A program made the position numbers and the translations under genes. This document shows, in pieces, positions 37,729-45,720 of a stretch of 64,000 nucleotides of DNA. Below the pieces are notes generated by a model, which had not been told where the DNA came from, did no database searches, and saw nothing but the letters and a program-made list of their open reading frames with translations. The stretch is from Aquibium oceanicum (GTDB taxonomy: Bacteria; Pseudomonadota; Alphaproteobacteria; Rhizobiales; Rhizobiaceae): NCBI RefSeq assembly GCF_001889605.1, contig NZ_CP018171.1, forward strand, positions 2,440,501-2,504,500. Reading direction: 5' to 3'. Positions within the stretch are counted from its first letter, which is position 1. Each line of letters begins with the position of its first letter.

Positions 37729-39630
37729 ATGGCGTCGCTCAATACGAAGATCACGGGCGGCGTGGCCCTCGTGGGGCTGATCAGCGCCATGACCGCGGGT
37801 ACCGGGATCTACATCACCAATTCGCTGGGTGACGGACTGGAAAATTCGCTCCAGTCAGCCCATGTCCTGCGCTACCACATGCATGCAGACATGATGCACG
37901 ACGCCCTGCGCGGGGACGTCGTATCCGCCATGCAGTCGTCGACGATCGGCATCGGCTTCGACAGCAAGGAAATCCGAGCCGATTTCGAGGCGCACTCCCA
38001 GGCCTTTTCCGAAGACATCGCGACGGCGAAACGGCTTGCGAGCGACCCCGCCATCATCGCTGCTCTCGATTCGGTGGCCGAGCCGCTTCGCGCCTATCAG
38101 GAAGCGGCCACGGCGATCATGAACGAGACCGAAGCCTCCACCTTCGGGGCGCAGGAAATGTTCCCCGCCTTCAAGGAGCAGTACGAGGCGCTGGAAGTCG
38201 CGATGGAGCAGGCTTTCGACACGATCGAGGCCGTGGCCGCGGCCGAGGCGAACGCGGCGGTGGCGACCGGATCGGTCGCCCAGAGCATCATGGCTGGCCT
38301 CCTGTTGATGGGCCTGCTGATCGCCGCCGCCATCGCGCTCGTCTCGCGCCGGCAAGTGGTGAAGCCGCTGCAGGAGGTCACCGACGTGCTGGACCGACTG
38401 TCGAAGGGCGACCTTTCCGCCGAACCGCCGCACACCAAGCGCAGCGACGAGATCGGCCGCATGAACCAGTCGCTGCAGGCGTTCCACAAGGCTGTGGTGG
38501 AACGGCAGGCGGAACTGCAAGCGGCGGACCAGCGCGAGGCGCTGGAAGCCGAACGCGCCCGCAGCGAAGCCCTCCGCACCGAAGCAGAACAGGCGCAGAC
38601 GCAGGTCGTGTCCTCGATCGCGCAGGGGCTCGCGAGCCTCTCGCACGGCGACTTCACGGTGAGCCTCGACCAGCCGTTCCCGCCGGCCTACGAAAAGCTG
38701 CGCGGCGACTTCAACCTGACGGTTTCCACGCTCTCCGAAACGATCGGGGCGATCCTCGCCACCGTAGCTGCCATACGCGACAGCTCGGGCGAGATCTCGC
38801 GCGCGGCCGACGACCTGTCGCTGCGTACCCAGCAGCAGGCGAGCGGCCTGGAGGAGGCGGCGGCCTCGCTGGGCGAGATCACCGATACCGTGCACCAGAC
38901 GTCCGCCGGGGCTCAGGAGGCCGACACGGCGGTGCGCAACGCAAACGGCGAGGTCGACCGCGGCAGCCAGGTGGTCAAGCAGGCGATCGACGCCATGAGC
39001 GGCATCGAGAAGTCGTCGGGAGAGATTTCCCAGATCATCGGCGTCATCGACGAGATCGCCTTCCAGACCAATCTGCTTGCGCTCAACGCGGGGGTCGAGG
39101 CGGCGCGCGCCGGCGATGCCGGCCGCGGCTTCGCGGTGGTGGCGCAGGAGGTGCGCGCGCTGGCGCAGCGTTCCGCCGAGGCAGCACGCGAGATCAAGGC
39201 GCTGATCTCGACCTCGACCGAGCAGGTCACCAAGGGCGTCGATTTCGTCGGCGAGACCGGCGAGGCGCTGGCCCGCATCGCCGAGCAGGTTGCGAGGGTG
39301 AATACGATCGTCTCGGGAATCGCGACCTCCGCGCGCGAGCAGGCGTCGGGAATCGGCGAGATCAATACCGCCGTCGACCAGATGGACAAGGTCACGCAGC
39401 AGAACGCGGCGATGGTGGAAGAGACCACGGCAGCGAGCCACCAGCTGGCGCGCGAGGCCGGATCGCTGGCCGAACTGGTGTCGCGGTTCCGCATCTCCGG
39501 CGACGGCAAGGCGGCCGGTCCATCGCTCTCGCCCGTGCGAGCGGCGGTCAAGATGTCCTATACGAGCGAGGGCAGCGCGGCGAAGAAGGTCAGCGTCGCG
39601 GCCGAACCGGACGGCTGGGAAGAATTCTGA
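37729..39630 (+). CDS. Methyl-accepting chemotaxis protein
   Basis: A 633-residue transmembrane chemoreceptor. TM1 covers about 8-32 and TM2 about 183-206 (SIMAGLLLMGLLIAAAIALVS) around a helical periplasmic sensor with H-M-H-A-D-M-M-H, so it may sense through histidine-rich helices. A HAMP domain follows (VVKPLQEVTDVLDRLSKGDL), then a coiled coil and the conserved hairpin tip IDEIAFQTNLLALNAGVEAA. The last five residues are G-W-E-E-F, a W-x-x-F pentapeptide tether of the type that docks CheR/CheB. A strong GAGGGGG site precedes ATG 37729. No che genes are nearby; ligand unknown. Confidence 0.94.
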   Translation: MASLNTKITGGVALVGLISAMTAGTGIYITNSLGDGLENSLQSAHVLRYHMHADMMHDALRGDVVSAMQSSTIGIGFDSKEIRADFEAHSQAFSEDIATAKRLASDPAIIAALDSVAEPLRAYQEAATAIMNETEASTFGAQEMFPAFKEQYEALEVAMEQAFDTIEAVAAAEANAAVATGSVAQSIMAGLLLMGLLIAAAIALVSRRQVVKPLQEVTDVLDRLSKGDLSAEPPHTKRSDEIGRMNQSLQAFHKAVVERQAELQAADQREALEAERARSEALRTEAEQAQTQVVSSIAQGLASLSHGDFTVSLDQPFPPAYEKLRGDFNLTVSTLSETIGAILATVAAIRDSSGEISRAADDLSLRTQQQASGLEEAAASLGEITDTVHQTSAGAQEADTAVRNANGEVDRGSQVVKQAIDAMSGIEKSSGEISQIIGVIDEIAFQTNLLALNAGVEAARAGDAGRGFAVVAQEVRALAQRSAEAAREIKALISTSTEQVTKGVDFVGETGEALARIAEQVARVNTIVSGIATSAREQASGIGEINTAVDQMDKVTQQNAAMVEETTAASHQLAREAGSLAELVSRFRISGDGKAAGPSLSPVRAAVKMSYTSEGSAAKKVSVAAEPDGWEEF

Positions 39631-39653
39631 CCGGAACACATCGGATCAGGCGA

Positions 39654-39683
39654 GACGGCCGGGTTTGTGCCCGGCCGTCTTGC
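39654..39683 (+). terminator. Intrinsic-type terminator after the chemoreceptor
   Basis: A 10-bp GC-rich perfect stem GACGGCCGGG/CCCGGCCGTC with a 6-nt loop, followed by TTGCG, starts 24 bp after the stop at 39630. The U-run is only two bases, so it is an imperfect intrinsic terminator. Confidence 0.65.
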
Positions 39684-39748
39684 GTTGGGGCACGTCGCGG
39701 CGCCACATGGTCCGGTCGCCGGTACCGGCGCGCGAGGGAGACGCCGAT

Positions 39749-40582
39749 TTGCTGCCGACCGACATGCCGTTGACGGAAATCCTGATTTTCGCCGCGGGCG
39801 TGGCGGCGGCGGGCGTGGTTTCAGGCCTGCTCGCCGGCATCTTCGGCATCGGCGGCGGCGCGGTTCTGGTGCCGGTCTTCTACCAGGCGATGGGACCGCT
39901 CGGCATCGACGAGGCGGTCCGGATGCACGTTGCGGTCGGGTCGTCGCTGGCGCTCATCGTGCCGACCTCGCTACGCTCGTTCCAGGGGCACCATGCGCGC
40001 GGCGCGGTGGACATGGAACTGCTGCGCTCCTTCCTCGTCCCGGTCCCGGCCGGCGTGGTCGTCGCGACGCTGATCGCAGCCTCCATTTCGAGCGAGGGAC
40101 TGCGGCTGATTTTCGCGCTGATCGCGCTGGCCGTCGGGCTGAGGCTCGCCTTCAACAGGGAGAGCTGGCGGCTCGGGAACACCATTCCGGGCAATCCGTG
40201 GCGGGCGGTCATTGGGTTCCTGATCGGGCTCTTTTCGACGCTGATGGGCATCGGCGGGGGCGTCATGAACAACACCTTCATGTCGCTTTACGGCCGGCAG
40301 ATGCACCAGGCGGTCGCCACCTCGTCGGGGGTCGGCGTGCTGATCGCGATCCCGGGCACCATCGGATACGTCTGGGCCGGATGGGGCGACCCGCTGCTGC
40401 CTGTCGCGTCGACGGGTTACGTGAACTGGATCGCCGTCGGGCTCATTTTCCCCATCACTGTTCTGGTGACGCCCTTTGGCGTGCGGATTGCGCATGCCAT
40501 GAAGCGCAGGCATCTGGAGATCGCCTTCGGCAGCTTCCTTCTGTTCGTCTCGGCGCGGTTCTTCCTCAGCCTGTACGGCTAG
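39749..40582 (+). CDS. TauE/SafE family sulfite exporter-like membrane protein
   Basis: A 277-residue protein with about eight hydrophobic segments and the family repeats: GLLAGIFGIGGGAVLVPVF near the N-terminus and GLFSTLMGIGGGVMNNTFM in the second half. These are the two glycine-rich half-repeats of the anion exporter fold. Members move sulfite, sulfoacetate or other organosulfur anions out of the cell, and several rhizobial relatives are uncharacterised. The TTG at 39749 has GAGGGAG at good spacing; the ATG at 39764 is the alternative and lacks a site. It converges with the aspartic-protease gene. Confidence 0.88.
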   Translation: MLPTDMPLTEILIFAAGVAAAGVVSGLLAGIFGIGGGAVLVPVFYQAMGPLGIDEAVRMHVAVGSSLALIVPTSLRSFQGHHARGAVDMELLRSFLVPVPAGVVVATLIAASISSEGLRLIFALIALAVGLRLAFNRESWRLGNTIPGNPWRAVIGFLIGLFSTLMGIGGGVMNNTFMSLYGRQMHQAVATSSGVGVLIAIPGTIGYVWAGWGDPLLPVASTGYVNWIAVGLIFPITVLVTPFGVRIAHAMKRRHLEIAFGSFLLFVSARFFLSLYG

Positions 40583-40592
40583 AACCGAAAGC

Positions 40593-41300
40593 TCAGTCGC
40601 GCAGGATCAGCACGTCACCGCGCACGTCGAAACCCGACAGCGTGCCGATGAAGTTCATCCCGAGCAGGCTCTGCGACAGCGTGCCGGGGGCGGCGACGAG
40701 CACCGGCAGGCGGCTGCGGCTGATCGAGCCGACGCTCAATTCGTCCACGGTCGCCCGGGCGGCACGCGCGATGCCGTTGGCGGTGGAGACGGGGATGGCG
40801 AAGTTCAGCGCATCGACGTCAATCCCGACGCGCCCGGCGTCGGCTGCGCTCAGGACCGTGGTGGTGGCGCCGGTGTCGACCAGGAAATCGACCGTCACCC
40901 CGTCGACCTGCGCCCGCGCGCCGAAATGCCCGTGCGAGAGCTTGTCCAGCCGGACCGTGGCCTCGCCGTCGCCCGACGTGACCGACATCGGGCTGCCCGG
41001 CACGAAGCCCGCGGTGATGCGGCTCGCCACGTCCTGGAGCTCATAGCGGTACTGGTAGCCGCCGACGAGCACGAGCAGAATCACCAGCCAGGCCGCGACC
41101 GTCTTCAGGGTGTTTCCCATCGAGGTGCGGTGGCGCCCGACCAGGCCCGACCCGATCACCAGCGCGATGACGCCGAGATAGAGCACGCCAGCGAAGGCGC
41201 CGCTTTCCATGCCGAAAACGGAGCCGGCGTCGTTGGTGGCGATAAGGAGAACGAGCCCGCCCGCCAGGAGCGACATGACGATCCAGAAGATGGGCATCAT
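40593..41300 (-). CDS. TIGR02281-type membrane-anchored retropepsin-like aspartic protease
   Basis: A 235-residue clan AA (retropepsin-like) protease. Three N-terminal membrane segments fall at about 4-22, 36-56 and 66-82. A periplasmic single-lobe aspartic protease domain carries the active site DTGATTTVL with Asp142, and the second motif is LLGMNFIGTL near the C-terminus. One copy of D-T-G means it must dimerise to be active, as retropepsins do. It overlaps the DUF1289 gene by ATGA, so the two are translationally coupled. Substrate unknown. Confidence 0.85.
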   Translation of the reverse strand: MMPIFWIVMSLLAGGLVLLIATNDAGSVFGMESGAFAGVLYLGVIALVIGSGLVGRHRTSMGNTLKTVAAWLVILLVLVGGYQYRYELQDVASRITAGFVPGSPMSVTSGDGEATVRLDKLSHGHFGARAQVDGVTVDFLVDTGATTTVLSAADAGRVGIDVDALNFAIPVSTANGIARAARATVDELSVGSISRSRLPVLVAAPGTLSQSLLGMNFIGTLSGFDVRGDVLILRD

Positions 41301-41530
41301 CCTCCGTCCGCAGCACCGCGTTCTCGCGCCAGCCGGGCGCGACGCGTCTCGCGGCGGGGTCGGCGCTCGACCGTTTCCAGACGCGCGGGGAGGACGTCCA
41401 TGATCTGACGGCGTTCGGCGGGGCTCATACCGATCCAGCGGCCGATCTCGTCGCGCGTGCGGCCGCATCCGAAGCAGTAGCCGGTCTTGTCGTCCACCGA
41501 ACAGACGAGGATGCAGGGGGTTTCGATCAT
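41297..41530 (-). CDS. DUF1289 (Fe-S/zinc-like cysteine motif) small protein
   Basis: A 77-residue protein with the DUF1289 pattern: Cys6 and Cys10 (IETPCILVCSVD), Cys19 and Cys22 (GYCFGCGRT), then EIGRWIGMSPAERRQIMDVL and a basic tail. The four cysteines could hold a metal ion. It starts at 41530 and its stop overlaps the start of the aspartic protease gene (ATGA). The family has no assigned function; its coupling to a membrane protease is the main clue. Confidence 0.86.
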   Translation of the reverse strand: MIETPCILVCSVDDKTGYCFGCGRTRDEIGRWIGMSPAERRQIMDVLPARLETVERRPRRETRRARLARERGAADGG

Positions 41531-41688
41531 GCCGACGGGCTGCCTTCTTCGACGTTTCCACATGGTGCAGAAACGCGCCGGTTGCAAGGGACGGCGCGCC
41601 GGCTGGAAGCGCCGGCGGCGACGTTGTGCACCGGGCGTCGAAAGGCTATTGCCGCCGCAGGCGATCCATCCGACGCGAGATTTTCACG

Positions 41689-42681
41689 ATGACGACCGGC
41701 ATACCCTTCGACGATTTCCGAGTGCTCGCGGCGAACGTGGCCGATCCCGGAGACGAGATCCGCCGCACGGCCCGCGCGCGGCTCGAACGGGTCGATCCGG
41801 ACGGCAGGCTGGGTGTGCTCGGCGACACGGCTCTGTGGCTGGCGATCTGGAGCGGACGCATGCCGCCGGCCGTCAACCGGCCGCAACTGGCGGTCTTTGC
41901 AGGCAATCACGGCGTGGCACGGCACGGCGTGAGTGCTCGGCCGGTCTCGGCGACGGCGGCGCTGGTCGAGCATTGCGCGGCGGGCGGGGCGCCCGTGAAC
42001 CAGCTCTGCGTCGCCAACGACGTCGGGCTGAAGGTCTATGACCTCGCGCTGGATCTCGCCACTGGCGACATCACGACCGAACCGGCGCTCGACGAGCGCG
42101 GCGCGGCGGCCACGATGGCCTTCGGCATGGAAGCCACGGCGGACGGCATGGACCTCCTGTGCATCGGCTCCATCGGCGTCGGCGGGTCGACTTCGTCGGC
42201 CGCGGTGCTGGCCGCGCTGTTCGGCGGCGATACGCGGGAATGGGTTCCCGCGGAAGCCGACGGACTGGTGTACGACCGGAAGGTGTCGGCGGTCGGCCGG
42301 GCGCTGGAAACGCATGCCGGTCGGCTCGGCGATCCCTTCGAGGTGCTTCGCCGGCTCGGCGGGCGGGAAAGCGCCGCGATCGTGGGCGCCATCCTGGCCG
42401 CAAGGGCGCAGAAGATACCGGTGATTTTGGACGGCCTGACGGCGACGGCCGCGGCGGCGGCGCTTCATGCCGCCAATCCGCGTGCGGTCGAGCATTGCCG
42501 ACTGGCCACCGCGCCGTCCGCCCCCGTGCACCGCAGGGCAGCCGAGCGAGCCGGCGTGCAGGCGGTGCTGTCCATCGATCTCGATCTGCAGGCGGGGGCG
42601 GGGGCCGCGTTGGCGGTCGGCTTCGTCAAGTCGGCGGCGCTGTGCCTGGCCGGCATGCAACCGCTGCCGGGGAGCGTCTGA
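41689..42681 (+). CDS. cobT: Nicotinate-nucleotide--dimethylbenzimidazole phosphoribosyltransferase
   Basis: A 330-residue CobT/CobU-type enzyme that makes alpha-ribazole 5'-phosphate for cobalamin's lower ligand. It shows VFAGNHGVARHGVSARP, GLKVYDLALDL, GMEATADGMDLLCIGSIGVGGSTSSAA (quoted in parts: GMEATADGMDLL and CIGSIGVGGSTSSAA), and VILDGLTATAAAAALHAANP, followed by VGFVKSAALCLAGM. Start at 41689 is the first ATG consistent with the family length of 330-360. It is isolated from other cob genes here and converges with the histidine kinase (9 bp apart). Confidence 0.9.
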   Translation: MTTGIPFDDFRVLAANVADPGDEIRRTARARLERVDPDGRLGVLGDTALWLAIWSGRMPPAVNRPQLAVFAGNHGVARHGVSARPVSATAALVEHCAAGGAPVNQLCVANDVGLKVYDLALDLATGDITTEPALDERGAAATMAFGMEATADGMDLLCIGSIGVGGSTSSAAVLAALFGGDTREWVPAEADGLVYDRKVSAVGRALETHAGRLGDPFEVLRRLGGRESAAIVGAILAARAQKIPVILDGLTATAAAAALHAANPRAVEHCRLATAPSAPVHRRAAERAGVQAVLSIDLDLQAGAGAALAVGFVKSAALCLAGMQPLPGSV

Positions 42682-42690
42682 GCGGTCCGG

Positions 42691-44205
42691 TCAGCCGGCA
42701 GCCTTGCGGCGGGGCGGTTCGGTCTGCGCGGTGTGCAGGACGCGTGACGCGGGGAATATGGCGATCGCCTCGGTGCCCTCACGCAGCTTGGAGTTCAGTT
42801 CCAGCCGCCCGCCGTGCATGTCGAGCAGGCCCTGGACGATCGGCAGGCCGAGGCCCGTGCCCTGTTCGGCGCTCTTGATGGCGATCGATCCCTGCCCGAA
42901 GGCCGACAGCACGATGGGGATCTCGTCGGCGGGGATGCCCGGTCCATTGTCCTTGACGGCGATGTACTGGCCGCCGCCGGCCGTCCAGCCAACCCGTACC
43001 CGAACCTCGCCGCCCGTCGGGGCGAATTTCACAGCGTTTGAGAGCAGGTTCAGCGCGATCTGGCGTACCGCGCGCTCGTCGGCCCGGAGCGGCGGCAGGT
43101 CGTGCTCGAACTGCTGCACGATGCGCAGGTCCTTGTTGCGTGCCTTCAACTCGATGAGATGGCAGCAGTCCTCGACCGTGTCGGCGACGTCCAGCGGCTC
43201 CTCCTGGAGCTGGTAGCGACCCGCCTCGATGCGCGAAATGTCGAGGATCTCGTTGATGAGATCGAGCAGATGCTCGCCGGAATCGTGGATGTCGTTGGCA
43301 TAGTCGCGGTAGGTCGGGTTGGGCAGCGGCCCGAGCACTTCCTTGGCCATCACCTCGGAAAATCCGAGGATGGCGTTGAGTGGCGTGCGCAGCTCATGGC
43401 TCATCGAGGCGAGGAAGCGCGACTTGGCGAGGTTGGCTTCCTCGGCGCGCCGGCGCGCCTCGTCGGAAATCGCGTTGGCGGTCTCGAGTTCGGCGATCAG
43501 CCCGTCCTTCTCGGTGCGGAACGACAGGAGCATGACGGCCGAGCGGTGGAGATGGCTGGAGACGTAGCTGAAGAAGGGCAGGGAGGCTGTCAGGAGGGCG
43601 GCCATGACGGCCTCGACCGGCAGCCACAGGTGACTGCCCAGGATGACGTAGGCGGCCACGGGCATGGCGAAGGTCGCCTCCATGGCGCCGCGCAACGCGT
43701 AGGCGAGGATGGCAGTGGCGGCGATCGCCAGCAGGAGGATGGCTGCCTTGATGATCGGGAACTGGTCGATCTGGCAGTCGCTGCACCCCATGCCGGAGAA
43801 CCAGACCCAGCAGAGCCCGGTGACCACGTGCGACGCCAAAAACCACAACCGGACTTCCGAAACCTCGATGTCGCCGGCCTCGGTGCGGCTGATCTTCTGC
43901 GCATAGTAGGAAAGGCCGGCGTAGGCGGCGGCGGTGGTGGCCGCCCACAGGACCACGATCGGTCCCATGCCGGCGAAGAGGCCAGCGAGCGCCACGACCA
44001 CGGCGAGAAACGGCAGCACGATCGCGCTGCTGGTCAGCGCGCGGGCGTGCAGCTTGATCATCTCGCGGTCGAAGGCAGGGTTTCCCGGCTGTTGCGACAG
44101 GCGGTCGCGCGTTTCCCGCACGGTACGCGCGACGTCGGCGTTGCGACGCGCCTTCGTGCGGTCCACGATGTTCTTGTCCGCTGTGTTCGAGCGTGTGGGG
44201 GCCAT
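42691..44205 (-). CDS. Membrane sensor histidine kinase (orphan)
   Basis: A 504-residue kinase. The N-terminal 55 residues are cytosolic, then about six hydrophobic segments span 58-215, with a cysteine pair in MGCSDCQIDQFP in one loop. A short coiled coil leads to HisKA with phosphoacceptor His270 (ASMSHELRTPLNAILGFSEV), and the HATPase_c domain has N box NLLSNAVKFAP, G1 VKDNGPGIP and G2 GTGLGLPIVQGL. The topology resembles rhizobial PdhS-type kinases. No response regulator is adjacent. A 10-bp inverted repeat lies 17 bp upstream of the start codon. Confidence 0.9.
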   Translation of the reverse strand: MAPTRSNTADKNIVDRTKARRNADVARTVRETRDRLSQQPGNPAFDREMIKLHARALTSSAIVLPFLAVVVALAGLFAGMGPIVVLWAATTAAAYAGLSYYAQKISRTEAGDIEVSEVRLWFLASHVVTGLCWVWFSGMGCSDCQIDQFPIIKAAILLLAIAATAILAYALRGAMEATFAMPVAAYVILGSHLWLPVEAVMAALLTASLPFFSYVSSHLHRSAVMLLSFRTEKDGLIAELETANAISDEARRRAEEANLAKSRFLASMSHELRTPLNAILGFSEVMAKEVLGPLPNPTYRDYANDIHDSGEHLLDLINEILDISRIEAGRYQLQEEPLDVADTVEDCCHLIELKARNKDLRIVQQFEHDLPPLRADERAVRQIALNLLSNAVKFAPTGGEVRVRVGWTAGGGQYIAVKDNGPGIPADEIPIVLSAFGQGSIAIKSAEQGTGLGLPIVQGLLDMHGGRLELNSKLREGTEAIAIFPASRVLHTAQTEPPRRKAAG

Positions 44206-44221
44206 TCAAGCCGGCACTAAA

Positions 44222-44262
44222 AACCATTCGATTGTTCCCGGCGAAATTACTTTCGAATGGTT
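44222..44262. promoter_or_regulatory. Inverted repeat ahead of the histidine kinase gene
   Basis: AACCATTCGA at 44222-44231 and its exact reverse complement TCGAATGGTT at 44253-44262, separated by 21 bp; arm centres are 31 bp apart, about three helical turns. It sits 17-57 bp upstream of the kinase start. It could be an operator or an RNA hairpin in the leader. Confidence 0.45.
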
Positions 44263-44375
44263 AAGAGACCCTTCTGTCTCCGCGGCCGGGCGTGCGGGGC
44301 GGGTAGCGAGAGACCGCCCTCATCATGTAGGAGAGGGGCGATCGTTCGGATCGATGTCATGACGGGAGGTATCGG

Positions 44376-44987
44376 GTGAAACTGTTCGACGGAGGCAAGG
44401 CGCCCAATCCGCGCCGGGTGCGCGTGTTCCTGGCGGAAAAGGGCATCGAGGTGCCGCTGGAGCCGATCGACATGGGGGCGATGGGCCATCGCAGCCCCGA
44501 GGTCACCGGCCGCAACCCGCTTCAGAGGCTGCCGGTGCTGGAACTCGACGACGGGACGATCCTGACCGAATCCGTCGCCATCTGCCGCTATTTCGAGGAG
44601 CTTCATCCCGAACCGGCGCTGTTCGGTCGCGGTGCGCTAGGCAAGGCGAAGGTGGAGATGTGGCAGCGCCGCATGGAACTGAACCTTCTCATGAGCATCG
44701 CGCAGGCTTTCCGGCATGTGCATCCCGCCATGAAGGAATGGGAGGTGCCGCAGGTACCCGAATGGGGCGAGGCCAACAAGCCGCGCGCGCTCGACTTCCT
44801 GCGGCTGCTGGACCGCGAACTCGCGGAGCGCGAATTCGCAGCAGGGGACGAGTATTCGATCGCCGACATAACCGGAATGATCGCCATGGACTTCATGAAG
44901 CCGGCGCGCATCGAACTGCCGAAGGAACTCGGCAACGTGCGTCGCTGGTATTCTGCTCTGTCGGCGCGCCCGAGCGCGAAGGCCTGA
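44376..44987 (+). CDS. Glutathione S-transferase family protein
   Basis: A 203-residue two-domain GST. The thioredoxin-like N-domain has MKLFDGGKAPNPRRVRVFLA, with a Pro-rich loop at N-P-L-Q-R-L-P-V-L-E-L and the cis-Pro, then the glutathione gamma-glutamyl loop ILTESVAICRYFEE (Glu-Ser). The C-domain is helical, ending SIADITGMIAMDFMKP. Substrate unknown. Start at 44376 has GGAGG upstream. The uracil-DNA glycosylase-like gene follows after 7 nt, so they are probably cotranscribed. Confidence 0.9.
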   Translation: MKLFDGGKAPNPRRVRVFLAEKGIEVPLEPIDMGAMGHRSPEVTGRNPLQRLPVLELDDGTILTESVAICRYFEELHPEPALFGRGALGKAKVEMWQRRMELNLLMSIAQAFRHVHPAMKEWEVPQVPEWGEANKPRALDFLRLLDRELAEREFAAGDEYSIADITGMIAMDFMKPARIELPKELGNVRRWYSALSARPSAKA

Positions 44988-44994
44988 GCGATCG

Positions 44995-45621
44995 TTGAGC
45001 GAGGGCCTCGACGATCTCGTCGCGCGGATCCGTGCCTGCCGGATCTGCCGGGACGAGCCTGAAGGCGCGCCGCTGCCGCATGAACCGCGGCCGGTCGTGG
45101 TGCCCTCGCAGCGCGCGCGGATCCTAATAGCCGGACAGGCTCCAGGGCTGCGGGTGCACGAGACGGGGCTGCCGTTCAACGACCGCTCCGGCGACCGCCT
45201 GCGCGAATGGCTCGACGTGACACGGGATGAATTCTACGATCCGGCGCTATTCGCGATCGTGCCGATGGGCTTTTGCTTTCCCGGCTACGATGCCAGAGGG
45301 AGCGACCTGCCGCCGCGCCGCGAATGCGCGCCGGCCTGGCGCGGGCAGCTGATGGCGGCGATGCCGCAGGTATCGCTGATGCTGACGATCGGCCAGTATG
45401 CGCAGGCTTGGCATCTCGGCGACTGGCGGGAGGCGTCGCTGACGGCGACCGTGGCGAACTGGCGGGCGATCTTCGAGAGCGGGGAGCATCCGCGGCAACT
45501 GCCGCTGCCTCATCCTTCGTGGCGCAATACCGGCTGGCTGAAGCGGAACCCGTGGTTCGAGGCGGAACTGCTGCCGGTGCTGAGGGCAGAAATTCGCATG
45601 CGCATGGCGGCGGAAGAATAG
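44995..45621 (+). CDS. Uracil-DNA glycosylase family protein (family 4/5-like, Fe-S cysteine pattern)
   Basis: A 208-residue DNA repair-type protein. The first motif is GQAPGLRVHETGLPFNDRSG (canonical G-E-A-P-G with a Gln instead of Glu), and the second is LPHPSWRN (H-P-S). Four cysteines follow the Fe-S UDG order: C15 and C18 (C-R-I-C), then FCFPGY and RRECAP with 16 residues between the cysteines; this suggests a 4Fe-4S cluster. Start is TTG at 44995, 7 nt after the GST stop. Activity on uracil versus other damage is unknown; the altered first motif could change specificity. Confidence 0.84.
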   Translation: MSEGLDDLVARIRACRICRDEPEGAPLPHEPRPVVVPSQRARILIAGQAPGLRVHETGLPFNDRSGDRLREWLDVTRDEFYDPALFAIVPMGFCFPGYDARGSDLPPRRECAPAWRGQLMAAMPQVSLMLTIGQYAQAWHLGDWREASLTATVANWRAIFESGEHPRQLPLPHPSWRNTGWLKRNPWFEAELLPVLRAEIRMRMAAEE

Positions 45622-45650
45622 CAGCCATACCGTTCATATCGTCCAGCCGG

Positions 45651-45665
45651 AAGAAAAATTTTCTT
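45651..45665 (+). promoter_or_regulatory. Lrp/AsnC-type palindrome upstream of the Lrp gene
   Basis: AAGAAAAATTTTCTT is a perfect 15-bp palindrome around a central A. It matches 12 of 15 positions of the enteric Lrp consensus (YAGHAWATTWTDCTR). It lies 56-70 bp upstream of the Lrp-family start codon, as for autoregulated lrp genes. Binding is inferred. Confidence 0.5.
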
Positions 45666-45720
45666 GTGGCCGCATGGGAAAGGACTAGATTCGGGGTAGT
45701 TTTTCCCGGAGCCTTTCCCG

